The notes beneath the pieces are model-generated. The model made no database searches, had not been told where the DNA came from, and was given only the letters and a program-made list of their open reading frames with translations. This document shows, piece after piece, positions 45,228 to 53,765 of a DNA stretch of 64,000 nucleotides; position 1 is the stretch's first letter, and each line of letters starts with the position of its first letter. The stretch lies in NCBI GenBank assembly GCA_900469445.1, contig UBXM01000029.1:20557-84556 (forward strand). Direction: 5' to 3'. The stretch comes from Hyphomicrobiales bacterium (GTDB lineage: Bacteria > Pseudomonadota > Alphaproteobacteria > Rhizobiales > Rhizobiaceae). Position numbers and translations under genes: made by a program.

Positions 45228-46802
45228 ATGGCAAAGCAGATACCGGAACCGAAATTTCCCATCCAGTTGAGCGGCCAGCCGCTCGGCTTCGCGGAACTTC
45301 TGGTGATCGGTGAGGGCCGCGCCTCTGTCAGTGCCGAACCGGACGGCATGGCCCGCGTTCGGGCTGCAAGGGCCGTGCTCGAACAGGCGATCGCAGACGG
45401 CATGCCGGTCTATGGCGCAACGACCGGCGTCGGCGCGATGAAGGATGTCGAATGGTCGAGCGACGAACTGGACCAGTTCAATATCGGTCTCGTGCGCGCC
45501 CATCATTTCGGCACCGGCGATCCGTTTCCCACCGAGGTCGTGCGCAACGCGATCGCGCTTCGGATCAACACGGCGCTTACCGGTTATGTCGGCTGTACGA
45601 CGGAACTGGTCGAGCGTTATCTCGCGTTGCTTGAGGCCGATGTCATTCCCGTCGTTCGCCGCACGGGATCGATCGGTTGCGCCGATATCGGGTTGATGGG
45701 GCAGATCGGCGCCGTCCTGACCGGCGTCGGCGAGGCCGTTTACCAAGGCAGAAGGATGCCGGCGCTGGAAGCCTTCGCGGCCGCCGGGATTTCGCCCCAG
45801 CGCATGGCGCCGCGCGACGGCCTTGCCTCGCTCAGCGTCAATGCCGTCAGTTTTGCTGCGGCGGCGCGTACGGTCAGGGCTGCGGCCGGCGCTTTGCGCG
45901 TGCTGCTTGCCACCGGGCTTTCAGCAGCGGGCGCGATGGGCGCATCGCGCGATCCCTGGCTTGCCGTAACACACGTGGGCACGGCGCGCGAGGCGATGAT
46001 CGGCTCCTGGCTGCTGACCGCATCACAAGGCTGGGCATGGCCGAGCGGCACCCATGTGCAGGACCCGCTCAGCCTTCGAATGATCCCGCAGGTCTTCGGC
46101 GCCGTGTTCGAGAGCGTGCTGACATCCGGCCACAAGATTTTAGCCGCAACCGGCCGTTCCGACGACAATCCCGTCATCGCCGAGGGCCGGGTGCTGACAT
46201 CCGGCGGATCACTGCCGCTCGACGTGACCGTGCTGATGGAATCGGCCGTGCTGTGCATGGCGCATGCGGCGCGCAACTCCTTCAACCGCTGCGTCCTCCT
46301 GGGCAATGGGCAACGCCGCGGCCTGCCGGTCAATCTGGTGCCGCCGGGCGCGATCGCCACCGGGTTCGGGCCGATTATCAAGCTTGCCGGTGAAATCTAT
46401 TCACGGGTCCTTTCGATGAGCAATCCGGTCTCGGCGCAGTCGATCGTCGTTGCCGGCGGAATGGAGGACGAAGCCGCCTTCCTGCCTCTCGTCATCGAAC
46501 GTTTCGAGCGGCAGGTGCTCGCGGTCAGACGTCTTGCGGCGCTGGAAGCGCTTCTCGCTGCCCAGGCGATGGATATCCATGACGACGAACCGGGCGGCGC
46601 GGTCGGGCTGATCTATCAGATGGTGCGCAAACACGCGGCGTTCTACACCGTCGATCGGGCGCTCTCCACGGAGGTGGAAGCGATCGAGGATGAGCTTGCC
46701 TCAGATGCCTTTCTGGCGCGGCTGATCGCGATCTCCCCCATTCATGCGATCGACGACTTCTTCGCGCTCGGCGGTTTCGGCATGCAGGGCGTCGAGACCT
46801 GA
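45228..46802 (+). CDS. Aromatic amino-acid lyase (HAL/PAL family) homologue lacking the MIO triad
   Basis: A 524-residue member of the histidine/phenylalanine ammonia-lyase fold. Family segments visible are VYGATTGVGAM (Tyr62), GSIG at 147-150, LSVNAVS (Asn205), HVQDPLSLRMIPQVFG (Arg284) and SDDNPVI (Asn314). The Ala-Ser-Gly triad that cyclises to the MIO cofactor is replaced by Cys151-Ala152-Asp153 (45678-45686), and the Tyr usual in QDPYSLR is Leu281. A standard MIO-type lyase reaction is therefore doubtful; it may use another chemistry or be a binding protein. The frame is intact with normal codon use, so it is under selection. No ribosome-binding site is evident before the ATG because a RIME-like element adjoins it. 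No hut genes are nearby. Confidence 0.85.
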   Translation: MAKQIPEPKFPIQLSGQPLGFAELLVIGEGRASVSAEPDGMARVRAARAVLEQAIADGMPVYGATTGVGAMKDVEWSSDELDQFNIGLVRAHHFGTGDPFPTEVVRNAIALRINTALTGYVGCTTELVERYLALLEADVIPVVRRTGSIGCADIGLMGQIGAVLTGVGEAVYQGRRMPALEAFAAAGISPQRMAPRDGLASLSVNAVSFAAAARTVRAAAGALRVLLATGLSAAGAMGASRDPWLAVTHVGTAREAMIGSWLLTASQGWAWPSGTHVQDPLSLRMIPQVFGAVFESVLTSGHKILAATGRSDDNPVIAEGRVLTSGGSLPLDVTVLMESAVLCMAHAARNSFNRCVLLGNGQRRGLPVNLVPPGAIATGFGPIIKLAGEIYSRVLSMSNPVSAQSIVVAGGMEDEAAFLPLVIERFERQVLAVRRLAALEALLAAQAMDIHDDEPGGAVGLIYQMVRKHAAFYTVDRALSTEVEAIEDELASDAFLARLIAISPIHAIDDFFALGGFGMQGVET

Positions 46803-46928
46803 ACGGATTTTGCCCCGTAATCCTGCTTTTCCAGCTGCCCTGCCCTTGCCGCACCACGAGACAGTCTTGATTCCGCCTGTTTTTTCATAGCTCTTTAAGG
46901 AATACATTCCTCTTCTCGGAGATTGCCG

Positions 46929-48257
46929 ATGGCCTTGGGTCCTACGCAACGCCTGAAGGACGGTATCGCAGCCGTCGAAACCATGACCCGTTTCGCGCTC
47001 GCCGTCCTGGCGCTGGCGTCTGGCGTCTATACCTATCTCGGGGTGCGCTCGATCCTCGACGGATCGCCGACCGGCGTATTCTTCGCCGCGATCATCTATT
47101 CGGTTTCGGTCTCGGTCGGCATTTATGCCTTCTGGTCCTACATGGCGCGGTTCTATCCGCATATCACCAGCCGGACCGGCAAAACCGCGATGCTGTTCGT
47201 GATGGCGGCCGGTGCGGCGATGATCCTTGCCATGTCGAGTTGGCTCAACGCTGCAGCACTTGCAGGCTCTGCCGCCGTCGAGCAGCATCTCTCGGAAACG
47301 GTGGAAGGTTATTCCGCCGATCTCGACCGCGCCCATCAGAACGTGCTGGCGGTCCAGAGCCTGTTGCCGGATATCCAGCGCGCCTCCGAACGGTTTACCC
47401 AGCTTGCCGCCGTCGAGCGACAATCCGGATCGCTGACCGGCACGACGGGATCGGGCAGTGTCGTGCAGCTTCTGACCCAGATGTCGGGGCAGATGAAGTC
47501 GCTCGAAGCCAATATCAACGGTTCGCGCGAAGAGGTGGCAGAGCTTTTCGAGCAGGGGCAGAAGCGGCTGGAAACGATGCGCTCGCTGATTTCGGCGCCC
47601 GGTCGGATCGAACCACGCGCCGACCAGTTTTCCACCGAAGCCGTGGCGCTGACCGGTGTCATCAGTTCGCTGGCCCAGACTTCGATTGCGCCGTCGATCC
47701 GCCGCGCGGCGGACGATCTGTCGCTCGGCTTTATCGCACCCGTGGCCGATGGCAGCGACGCCAACCTGATCAACCGCCAGGATCAGGTGATGGCGACGGT
47801 GAGAGCCTCCGTTGCGGCGCAATCCAAGGCGCTTGCCAAGGCGGCGGACGAGATTCTTGCCAGAGCGCCGGTGGCAGAGCGGCGCTTCGTGCCGCTGTCT
47901 TCGGCGGAGGCCGTGCTGCAGTACGCGCAGGACTTCATTCCCGCCTGGGCCGGTGCGATCTCGATCGACCTGCTGCCGGGCGTGATGGTGTTCATTCTTG
48001 CCGTCGCGCATGCGTCGATCCGCCGGCAGGAGGAGAAGCTGCCCTATGCGGAACGTATCACCGCAGCAGAGCTGATGCGGGCGGTCGAAATCCAGCGTGC
48101 GCTTTCGGCCAGCGGCGTCGATCTGGAAGCCGCCGTCGCAAGGGCGGAAAAGGCAGACAGCAAGGCGGAAGGCGAAGACGCCGCAGAGGAGCCGAACAAC
48201 ATCACCAATCTCGATCCGCGCTCACGTGGAAGGGACAGGCTGCATGACGATCGGTGA
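46929..48257 (+). CDS. Coiled-coil inner-membrane protein of unknown function
   Basis: A 442-residue protein. Three hydrophobic segments lie near the N-terminus (about 22-42, 50-72, 82-102), then a long helical, Gln/Glu-rich region (about 110-330) with coiled-coil character, a fourth membrane segment (about 335-360, AGAISIDLLPGVMVFILAV) and an acidic C-terminal tail. The long loop is likely periplasmic or forms a paired-helix stalk. I recognise no named family. The ATG at 46929 has a GGAG ribosome-binding site. Its end overlaps the next gene by 14 bp, so the two products probably act together. Confidence 0.7.
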   Translation: MALGPTQRLKDGIAAVETMTRFALAVLALASGVYTYLGVRSILDGSPTGVFFAAIIYSVSVSVGIYAFWSYMARFYPHITSRTGKTAMLFVMAAGAAMILAMSSWLNAAALAGSAAVEQHLSETVEGYSADLDRAHQNVLAVQSLLPDIQRASERFTQLAAVERQSGSLTGTTGSGSVVQLLTQMSGQMKSLEANINGSREEVAELFEQGQKRLETMRSLISAPGRIEPRADQFSTEAVALTGVISSLAQTSIAPSIRRAADDLSLGFIAPVADGSDANLINRQDQVMATVRASVAAQSKALAKAADEILARAPVAERRFVPLSSAEAVLQYAQDFIPAWAGAISIDLLPGVMVFILAVAHASIRRQEEKLPYAERITAAELMRAVEIQRALSASGVDLEAAVARAEKADSKAEGEDAAEEPNNITNLDPRSRGRDRLHDDR

Positions 48258-49020
48258 GGCCATCCGCCGGATCGACGACGGCATGCTGATGCGCTGCGTC
48301 TTTTACGCCTTGGTGGCCGCATCGGCGACCTTTCTGGTGGTCGATGTGCGCGAGATCACCACTGCGAATGCGGAGCTGCCGGGTTTCGATCCGATGCATG
48401 ATGACCAGCCCGTATTGCCGCCGGCGCTGACGGACGGGCGTCCTGCCTCTCCGCCGGTGGAGCCTGCAAGCCCGAGTGAAGTGTTGCGCAAGGCGATGAC
48501 CTTCGAACTGAAACCGGGCGGCGTGTTGATGGCGGAAGGGACGATCGATCCGGGTGCGGCAGGCCGTTTTGCGCAGGAGATCGAGGCACGCGGGGAATAT
48601 GTGAAAGTGGTGCAGCTGAATTCGCCGGGCGGTTCGGTGGATGATGCGATTGCGATGTCGAAACTCATTCGCGAGAAGACGCTTCAGACCAGGATCGCCT
48701 CGCGCGGGCTTTGTGCGTCATCCTGCCCGATCGTGTTTGCCGGGGGTGCCGAGCGCGTTGCGGAGAAGGAGGCTGTCGTCGGGGTGCATCAGGTCTTCAA
48801 CGGCAGCCGCGATCGGCCTTCCGCCGAACAGGCGATGTCGAGCGCGCAATCAACGACGGCGCGGGTTGCACGGCATCTGGAGGAGATGGGTATCGGCTCC
48901 GGCCTCTGGCTGCATGCGCTGGAGACGCCGCCGGACCGGCTCTACTATCTGACGGAAAAGGAAATGGTGGATTTCAAGCTCGTCACTCAGCCGGTGCCGG
49001 CACCGGCAGCGAAGAGCTGA
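48244..49020 (+). CDS. Membrane-anchored ClpP-fold (COG3904-like) protein
   Basis: A 258-residue protein. One hydrophobic segment (about 16-36) is followed by a Pro-rich linker and a ClpP/crotonase-like domain: VVQLNSPGGSVDDAIAMSKL, GLCASSCPIVFAGG with the probable nucleophilic Ser, and AVVGVHQVF with the probable catalytic His. This suggests a periplasmic serine protease-like protein; substrate unknown. Translation begins inside the 3' end of the coiled-coil membrane gene (14-bp overlap). Its own 3' end overlaps the convergent MFS gene by 38 bp. Confidence 0.75.
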   Translation: MTIGEAIRRIDDGMLMRCVFYALVAASATFLVVDVREITTANAELPGFDPMHDDQPVLPPALTDGRPASPPVEPASPSEVLRKAMTFELKPGGVLMAEGTIDPGAAGRFAQEIEARGEYVKVVQLNSPGGSVDDAIAMSKLIREKTLQTRIASRGLCASSCPIVFAGGAERVAEKEAVVGVHQVFNGSRDRPSAEQAMSSAQSTTARVARHLEEMGIGSGLWLHALETPPDRLYYLTEKEMVDFKLVTQPVPAPAAKS

Positions 49021-50299
49021 CCACGCGTGCCCGACGGCTGAGGAAATAGGAGGTCTGTCCGGCAACCAGAGCCAAGACCAGCATGATGCCGGTGAAGGTG
49101 ATGACCGCCGACCAGCCGCCCGCGCTCCAGAACGTTCCGCCGATCGAACCGGCGACACTCGAGCCCAGATAATAGGCCAGCAGGTAGAGCGCGGAGGCAT
49201 GGCCCTTGTTGATACGGGCCTGACGCCCGATCAGCGCGCTTGCCACCGCATGGGCCATGAAGAACCCCGCAGTCAGCATGGCTATGCCGAGAATGATCAA
49301 CACGAGTGAAGCAGAAAGGGTCGTCAGAAGACCGGCAAACATCAGGATGATGCCTGCCATCATCACTTGGAACTGGCCGAAACGGTCGCTCAGCGTTCCG
49401 CCCACCCATGAAGATCCCACACCGCACAGATAGGCGGTGAAGATCAGGCCGAGTTCGGTCTGATTGAGATTGTAAGGGGCGGCGACCAGCCGGAAACCTG
49501 CATAGTTGTAGATGGTGACGAAGGAGCCCATCAACAGGAAGCCGATGACGAAAAGCAGCGTTAGCGGTCCTTGCTTGACGTGGCCGAGCCAGGCCGAGAC
49601 GTGATAGGTGGCATTGGACCTGCGCGGCTTGAAATTGCGCGAAGGCGGCAAAAGCGTGAAGAAGCCGATCGCGGCGCAAATGCCGAACACGCCGATCGTC
49701 ACCAACGCTAGACGCCAGTCGAGGAACTCGGCCAGAATGCCGGTGAAGACGCGTCCCGACATGCCGCCGAGCGCATTGCCGGCGATATAAAGGCCCATGG
49801 ATGCACCAATGCCCTTGGGATCGATCTCTTCCGACAGATAGGCCATGGCGACGGCGGGCACGCCGCCGAGCAACAGCCCTTCCAATGCGCGGATAACAAG
49901 GATCAGGTTCCAGCTGGGCATGACGGCGCAGGCAAGAGTGCAGAGCGAAGCCCCCATCAGCGAACAGAACATCAGGCTGCGGCGGCCGAAACGTTCCGAG
50001 ATCGCTGCCGCGCAAAAGATCGCCAGCGCAAGCAGGCCTGTCGACAGCGACAGCGACAATGAGCTCATCGCCGGGCTGACTTTGAACTCGTCGGCGAAGA
50101 TCGGCATCAATGGCTGCACGCAATAGAGCAGCGCGAAGGTCGAATAACCGGAGAGGAAAAGAGCCAGGCTAGCCTTTCGGTAGCCCGGCGTACCCCGTGT
50201 CAGATATTGCTTGGGAGGATCGGTCTGAAGCGGGGCGGCAGTCGGTTTGAGAATATCGATTTTGGAGTTTGACGGGCGGCTGGCTGCGGCGGACGGCAT
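48983..50299 (-). CDS. Major facilitator superfamily transporter
   Basis: A 438-residue inner-membrane transporter with about 12 helices. MFS motifs include SERFGRRSLMFCSLMGA between helices 2 and 3 and GTLSDRFGQFQVMMAG in the second half. The first half (FALLYCVQPLMPIFADEF) resembles the YnfM/arabinose-efflux-type subgroup of drug:proton antiporters. Substrate unknown. It is divergent from a LysR-type regulator with a 91-bp shared region, which suggests that regulator controls it. Confidence 0.88.
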   Translation of the reverse strand: MPSAAASRPSNSKIDILKPTAAPLQTDPPKQYLTRGTPGYRKASLALFLSGYSTFALLYCVQPLMPIFADEFKVSPAMSSLSLSLSTGLLALAIFCAAAISERFGRRSLMFCSLMGASLCTLACAVMPSWNLILVIRALEGLLLGGVPAVAMAYLSEEIDPKGIGASMGLYIAGNALGGMSGRVFTGILAEFLDWRLALVTIGVFGICAAIGFFTLLPPSRNFKPRRSNATYHVSAWLGHVKQGPLTLLFVIGFLLMGSFVTIYNYAGFRLVAAPYNLNQTELGLIFTAYLCGVGSSWVGGTLSDRFGQFQVMMAGIILMFAGLLTTLSASLVLIILGIAMLTAGFFMAHAVASALIGRQARINKGHASALYLLAYYLGSSVAGSIGGTFWSAGGWSAVITFTGIMLVLALVAGQTSYFLSRRARVVSSSLPVPAPAE

Positions 50300-50390
50300 G
50301 ATAAAAAGACCTTCTGAATGGTCCTGAATCTAGCCAGCCTGCGTTTATGTGTCCAATATATGGAGGAGGCTTTCGTGATAGGTTTTGGAT
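50300..50390. promoter_or_regulatory. Shared promoter region of the MFS and LysR genes
   Basis: These 91 bp separate the two divergent starts and must hold both promoters. LysR-type proteins usually bind T-N11-A sites here; several loose matches exist but none stands out. Confidence 0.4.
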
Positions 50391-51272
50391 ATGGAGCTTC
50401 GACATCTTCGCTATTTCGTCGCCGTCGCCGAAGAACTGAATTTCACCCGGGCAGCGGCAAAACTGGGCATCGGCCAACCGCCGCTCAGCCAGCAGATCCG
50501 TGACCTCGAAACGGAAATCGGCTCGCAACTGTTTCACCGGGTGGCGCATGGCGCCGAACTGACGGCGGCGGGAACCGCCTTTCTTGCCGAGGCGAAGCTT
50601 TCGCTTGCAGCCGCCGATCACGCCAAACTTGCCGCTCAACGGGCCGCGCGCGGGGAAACCGGGCGCTTAGCACTGGGGTTTACGGCATCGGCGACCTTCA
50701 ATCCGGCGGTGACCGGCATCATCCGGCAGTTTCGGGCGCGGTGGCCGGAGGTTGCCCTGTCGCTGACCGAAATGAACAGCAACTGGCTGATGGAAAAGCT
50801 TGTTCGCGGTGAACTCGATGTCGCCTTCATCCGGCCGGGGCTGGAAGATCCGAAGGACGTGCGGCTGAAACGCATGGCCGACGAACAGATGCTGGTCGCG
50901 CTTCCGGCCAGCCATCCGCTTGCGGCACAAAGCCGCGTCAGGCTCGCAAGCCTTGCCGGCGAGCCCTTCATCCTGTTTCCGCGAACCGTGGGCCTCAGCC
51001 TCTATACCGACATTCTCCATGCCTGCCGCGAGGCCGGCTTCGAGCTTACCGTCTCGCAGGAAGCACCACAAATCCCATCGGTCGTCAATCTGGTCGCAGC
51101 CGGGCTCGGTGTGTCGATCGTGCCGAAATCGCTGGCAAAGATCGAAATCGACGGCGTCGTGTTTCGCCCGATAGAGGGGCCACCGCTGATGGCGCGGCTG
51201 GGGATCGCCGTGATGAAGGAACAGCGGTCCCCGATCGCACTCAATCTGTTCGGGCTTGTGCAGGCGAACTAA
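50391..51272 (+). CDS. LysR-family transcriptional regulator
   Basis: A 293-residue LTTR. The N-terminal winged helix (1-60) reads MELRHLRYFVAVAEELNFTR and LGIGQPPLSQQIRDLE; the effector domain (about 90-290) has the two periplasmic-binding-protein lobes. The PPLSQQI variant is typical of BenM/CatM-like LTTRs that respond to small organic acids. ATG at 50391 is chosen over a TTG two codons earlier. It probably regulates the divergent MFS gene and itself. Its stop codon is followed at once by an inverted RIME-like copy. Confidence 0.93.
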   Translation: MELRHLRYFVAVAEELNFTRAAAKLGIGQPPLSQQIRDLETEIGSQLFHRVAHGAELTAAGTAFLAEAKLSLAAADHAKLAAQRAARGETGRLALGFTASATFNPAVTGIIRQFRARWPEVALSLTEMNSNWLMEKLVRGELDVAFIRPGLEDPKDVRLKRMADEQMLVALPASHPLAAQSRVRLASLAGEPFILFPRTVGLSLYTDILHACREAGFELTVSQEAPQIPSVVNLVAAGLGVSIVPKSLAKIEIDGVVFRPIEGPPLMARLGIAVMKEQRSPIALNLFGLVQAN

Positions 51273-51321
51273 GCAATTCCAGCAAAAGTGGAAACCGGTT
51301 TTGCGTTCGGAATTGCGCTAG
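51273..51321 (-). repeat. RIME-like element, copy 3 (partial, inverted)
   Basis: The reverse complement matches copy 2 closely (CGCAAAACCGG then CACTTTTGCTGGAATTGC). It starts at the base after the LysR stop codon and ends 9 bp from the end of the convergent glyoxalase-fold gene, so it may serve as a 3' hairpin for both. Confidence 0.85.
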
Positions 51322-51330
51322 GGGCACTGA

Positions 51331-51885
51331 TCAGCTTTCCTTTGTCTCGCGCTCGCAGAAGGTGATGCGGTTGCTGAAAGGGTCGATGACCGTGACCTCC
51401 AGCCCCCAGGGCGCCTGTTCCAGTCCCGGCCGCATATAGGGATAGTTCTTGCTGATCAGCTCCTTCTGGAAGGCGGCCGCACCCGACATGGGTACGAAGA
51501 CGCGCGCGCCGGGCGAAGCATCGCCTGCATGTTCGGAGAGATGGATCAGCATGCCGCTGCGCGACATCTGGCAATAAAGCGGCGCAGTCGGCGCGAACCG
51601 ATGTTCCCAGTCCACGACAAAACCAAGGAAATCCCGGTAGAATTCCATCGCCTTCGTCACATCGAAGATGCGGAAGATCGGAATGGCCGGCTGGATGGAG
51701 ATCGGGTCTTTCCGCTCATTCGGGACTGCCGCCTCAATCTTTGCGGAAAGAACGTTCCAGTCGTCATAACCGAACTGAGCGGAGACCAGTTCCAGCGCCT
51801 TGCTGTGGGAGAGTTCGATATTCTGTTCGGCAAGCGCCTCACGCAGGCTTTTTGCCATCAGTTTCGCATCGCGGAAATCGCGCAT
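51331..51885 (-). CDS. Glyoxalase superfamily protein with N-terminal helical domain
   Basis: A 184-residue protein. Residues 1-55 form a helical 'glyoxalase-related' module (DAKLMAKSLREALAEQNIEL, SHSKALELVSAQFGYDDWNVL) found in front of some VOC domains; residues about 65-180 are one bleomycin-resistance/glyoxalase-fold domain (IFRIFDVTKAMEFYRDFLGF, DPFSNRITFCER). Such proteins bind or modify small toxic molecules, but the substrate is unknown. Convergent with the LysR gene; 286 bp of non-coding sequence lie upstream before coaBC. Confidence 0.82.
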   Translation of the reverse strand: MRDFRDAKLMAKSLREALAEQNIELSHSKALELVSAQFGYDDWNVLSAKIEAAVPNERKDPISIQPAIPIFRIFDVTKAMEFYRDFLGFVVDWEHRFAPTAPLYCQMSRSGMLIHLSEHAGDASPGARVFVPMSGAAAFQKELISKNYPYMRPGLEQAPWGLEVTVIDPFSNRITFCERETKES

Positions 51886-52171
51886 GACATCATCCTTTCA
51901 ATGGACGAACGAATAATCAGAGCCCGCATTGCTGATCCGTTCGTCATCATTGGCCGGATGGTCGAGGATGAAGGTCGGTTGGATGCATTCACCATGGCAG
52001 GATGCCGCGGGCGGCTGGCCGCATCCGGCCATGACAAATGCTAAACCAGAGTTTTGGCGCAGGCAATCCCGTTCGCCACACGACTGGCCCGTTCACCACG
52101 CGACCGGAAAGGCGATTGCAACTTCAAGGGCAAGACCTTAGCTTCCGGTCACTTCAATAGCAGGCAAGACC

Positions 52172-53380
52172 ATGGAACTCTCGGGCAAGCGCATTCTCCT
52201 CATCATCTCCGGCGGCATTGCGGCCTATAAGAGCCTCGACCTGATCCGCCGCTTGCGCGAGCGCGGGGCGGAGGTGCGGCCGCTGATGACGAAATCGGCG
52301 CAGGAATTCGTCACTCCGCTTGCAGTCGGCGCTTTGTCTTCGGGTCATGTCTATACGGAACTGTTTTCGCGCGAGGATGAGCAGGATGTCGGTCATATAA
52401 GGCTGGCGCGCGATTGCGATCTCGTTCTGGTGGCGCCCGCCACGGCGAACCTGATGGCCAAGATGGCGCATGGTCTGGCCGATGATCTGGCGAGCACCGT
52501 CCTGCTTGCGACCGACCGGCCGGTCCTCGTCGCGCCTGCGATGAACCCGAAGATGTGGGATGCAGCGCCAACGCGCCGTAATGTCGAGGTTCTCAAAAAG
52601 GACGGCATCGCCTTCATCGGTCCGACGGCCGGCGAGATGGCGGAGAGCAATGAGGCTGGCGTGGGTCGCATGGCAGAACCGCTGCAGATCGCGGCAGCGG
52701 TGGCCGACATGCTCGATGGCGGCGCAAGGCCGCTCGAAGGGCGGACCGCAATCGTTACCTCCGGCCCGACACACGAGCCGATCGACCCCGTGCGTTATAT
52801 TGCAAACCGTTCTTCCGGGCGTCAGGGCCATGCGATTGCCGCAGCTCTGGCAAAGCTCGGCGCGAAGGTCACGCTCGTTTCCGGTCCGGTGACGATCCCC
52901 GATCCTGCAGGCGTAACCACCGTGCATGTCGAAACAGCGAGTGAAATGCTGGAGGCCGTGACTACGCAACTTCCTGCCGACATTGCCGTGATGGTGGCAG
53001 CGGTTGCCGACTGGCGCGTGGTCACTTCCGCCGATCAGAAGATCAAGAAACAACCGGGCGAGGCCCCTCTCCCGCTGCAACTGGCGGAAAACCCGGATAT
53101 CCTGAAAACCGTCGGTCACCATGCAAGGCGGCCGAAACTCGTCGTCGGCTTTGCGGCCGAAACACAGAATGTCGAGGCCAATGGCCGCGCCAAGCTGGAG
53201 CGGAAGGGCGCCGACATGATCGTCGCCAATGACGTCTCGCCGGAGACCGGGGTAATGGGCGGCAGCCGCAACCATGTGAAGATCATTTCGTCCGAGGGCG
53301 TCAATGAGTGGCCCGATCTTGCGAAGGATGAAGTGGCCGAGCGGCTGGCGGCGCTGATCGCAGCCAGACTGCCGATCTGA
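52172..53380 (+). CDS. coaBC: Bifunctional phosphopantothenoylcysteine decarboxylase/synthetase
   Basis: A 402-residue fusion for coenzyme A synthesis. The N-terminal CoaC flavoprotein (about 1-185) shows SGGIAAYKSLDLIRRL, VLVAPATANLMAKMAHG and the substrate clamp PAMNPKMWDAAP. The C-terminal CoaB part shows SGPTHEPIDPVRYIANRSSG, DWRV and FAAETQN, for CTP-dependent ligation of cysteine to phosphopantothenate. All landmark motifs are intact. An MmcQ-family gene follows 16 bp downstream. Confidence 0.97.
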   Translation: MELSGKRILLIISGGIAAYKSLDLIRRLRERGAEVRPLMTKSAQEFVTPLAVGALSSGHVYTELFSREDEQDVGHIRLARDCDLVLVAPATANLMAKMAHGLADDLASTVLLATDRPVLVAPAMNPKMWDAAPTRRNVEVLKKDGIAFIGPTAGEMAESNEAGVGRMAEPLQIAAAVADMLDGGARPLEGRTAIVTSGPTHEPIDPVRYIANRSSGRQGHAIAAALAKLGAKVTLVSGPVTIPDPAGVTTVHVETASEMLEAVTTQLPADIAVMVAAVADWRVVTSADQKIKKQPGEAPLPLQLAENPDILKTVGHHARRPKLVVGFAAETQNVEANGRAKLERKGADMIVANDVSPETGVMGGSRNHVKIISSEGVNEWPDLAKDEVAERLAALIAARLPI

Positions 53381-53396
53381 GACAGGAACCACGACC

Positions 53397-53762
53397 ATGA
53401 GCCTGTTCACCCAAAAGGGTTTCGATGCCTTCGTGAAGAAACTGCCGGGAACGAGTTTCGTCGATCAATGGGACAGCCATGTCGCCAAGGTGGGCGACAT
53501 GGTGTTCACGCTGATGGGTGGAGGCGATGAGGCCCGGATCGTGGTGAAGTGCTCGGAAGAGAGTTTCGAGATCCTGACGGCGCTCGAAGGGATCGGCCAG
53601 GCACCCTATTTCGCCAAACGCAAATGGGTGGAGATCAGGGAAAGCGCGCCGCTTTCAGAGGAGGAGGTCGTGCATTACCTGACCCGCTCCTACGAGCTGG
53701 TGGCCGCAGGCCTGACGAAAAAGCTGCGGGCAGAACTCGGGATCACGCTTCCCGTTGCCTGA
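53397..53762 (+). CDS. MmcQ/YjbR family protein
   Basis: A 121-residue protein of the MmcQ/YjbR (CyaY-like fold) family. It has the family's early Pro-Gly-Thr (KLPGTSFVDQW), the strand VGDMVFTLMG, and the C-terminal segment YLTRSYELVAAGLTKKLR. Members are often annotated as DNA-binding, but evidence is thin and the biochemical role is unknown. It is 16 bp after coaBC and probably co-transcribed. It ends 3 bp from the convergent amidotransferase gene. Confidence 0.85.
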   Translation: MSLFTQKGFDAFVKKLPGTSFVDQWDSHVAKVGDMVFTLMGGGDEARIVVKCSEESFEILTALEGIGQAPYFAKRKWVEIRESAPLSEEEVVHYLTRSYELVAAGLTKKLRAELGITLPVA

Positions 53763-53765
53763 TTG

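Noticed and set aside
51886..52171. Possible small gene in the 286 bp before coaBC
   Set aside because: Short frames here show no ribosome-binding site or recognisable protein; the region is treated as non-coding.
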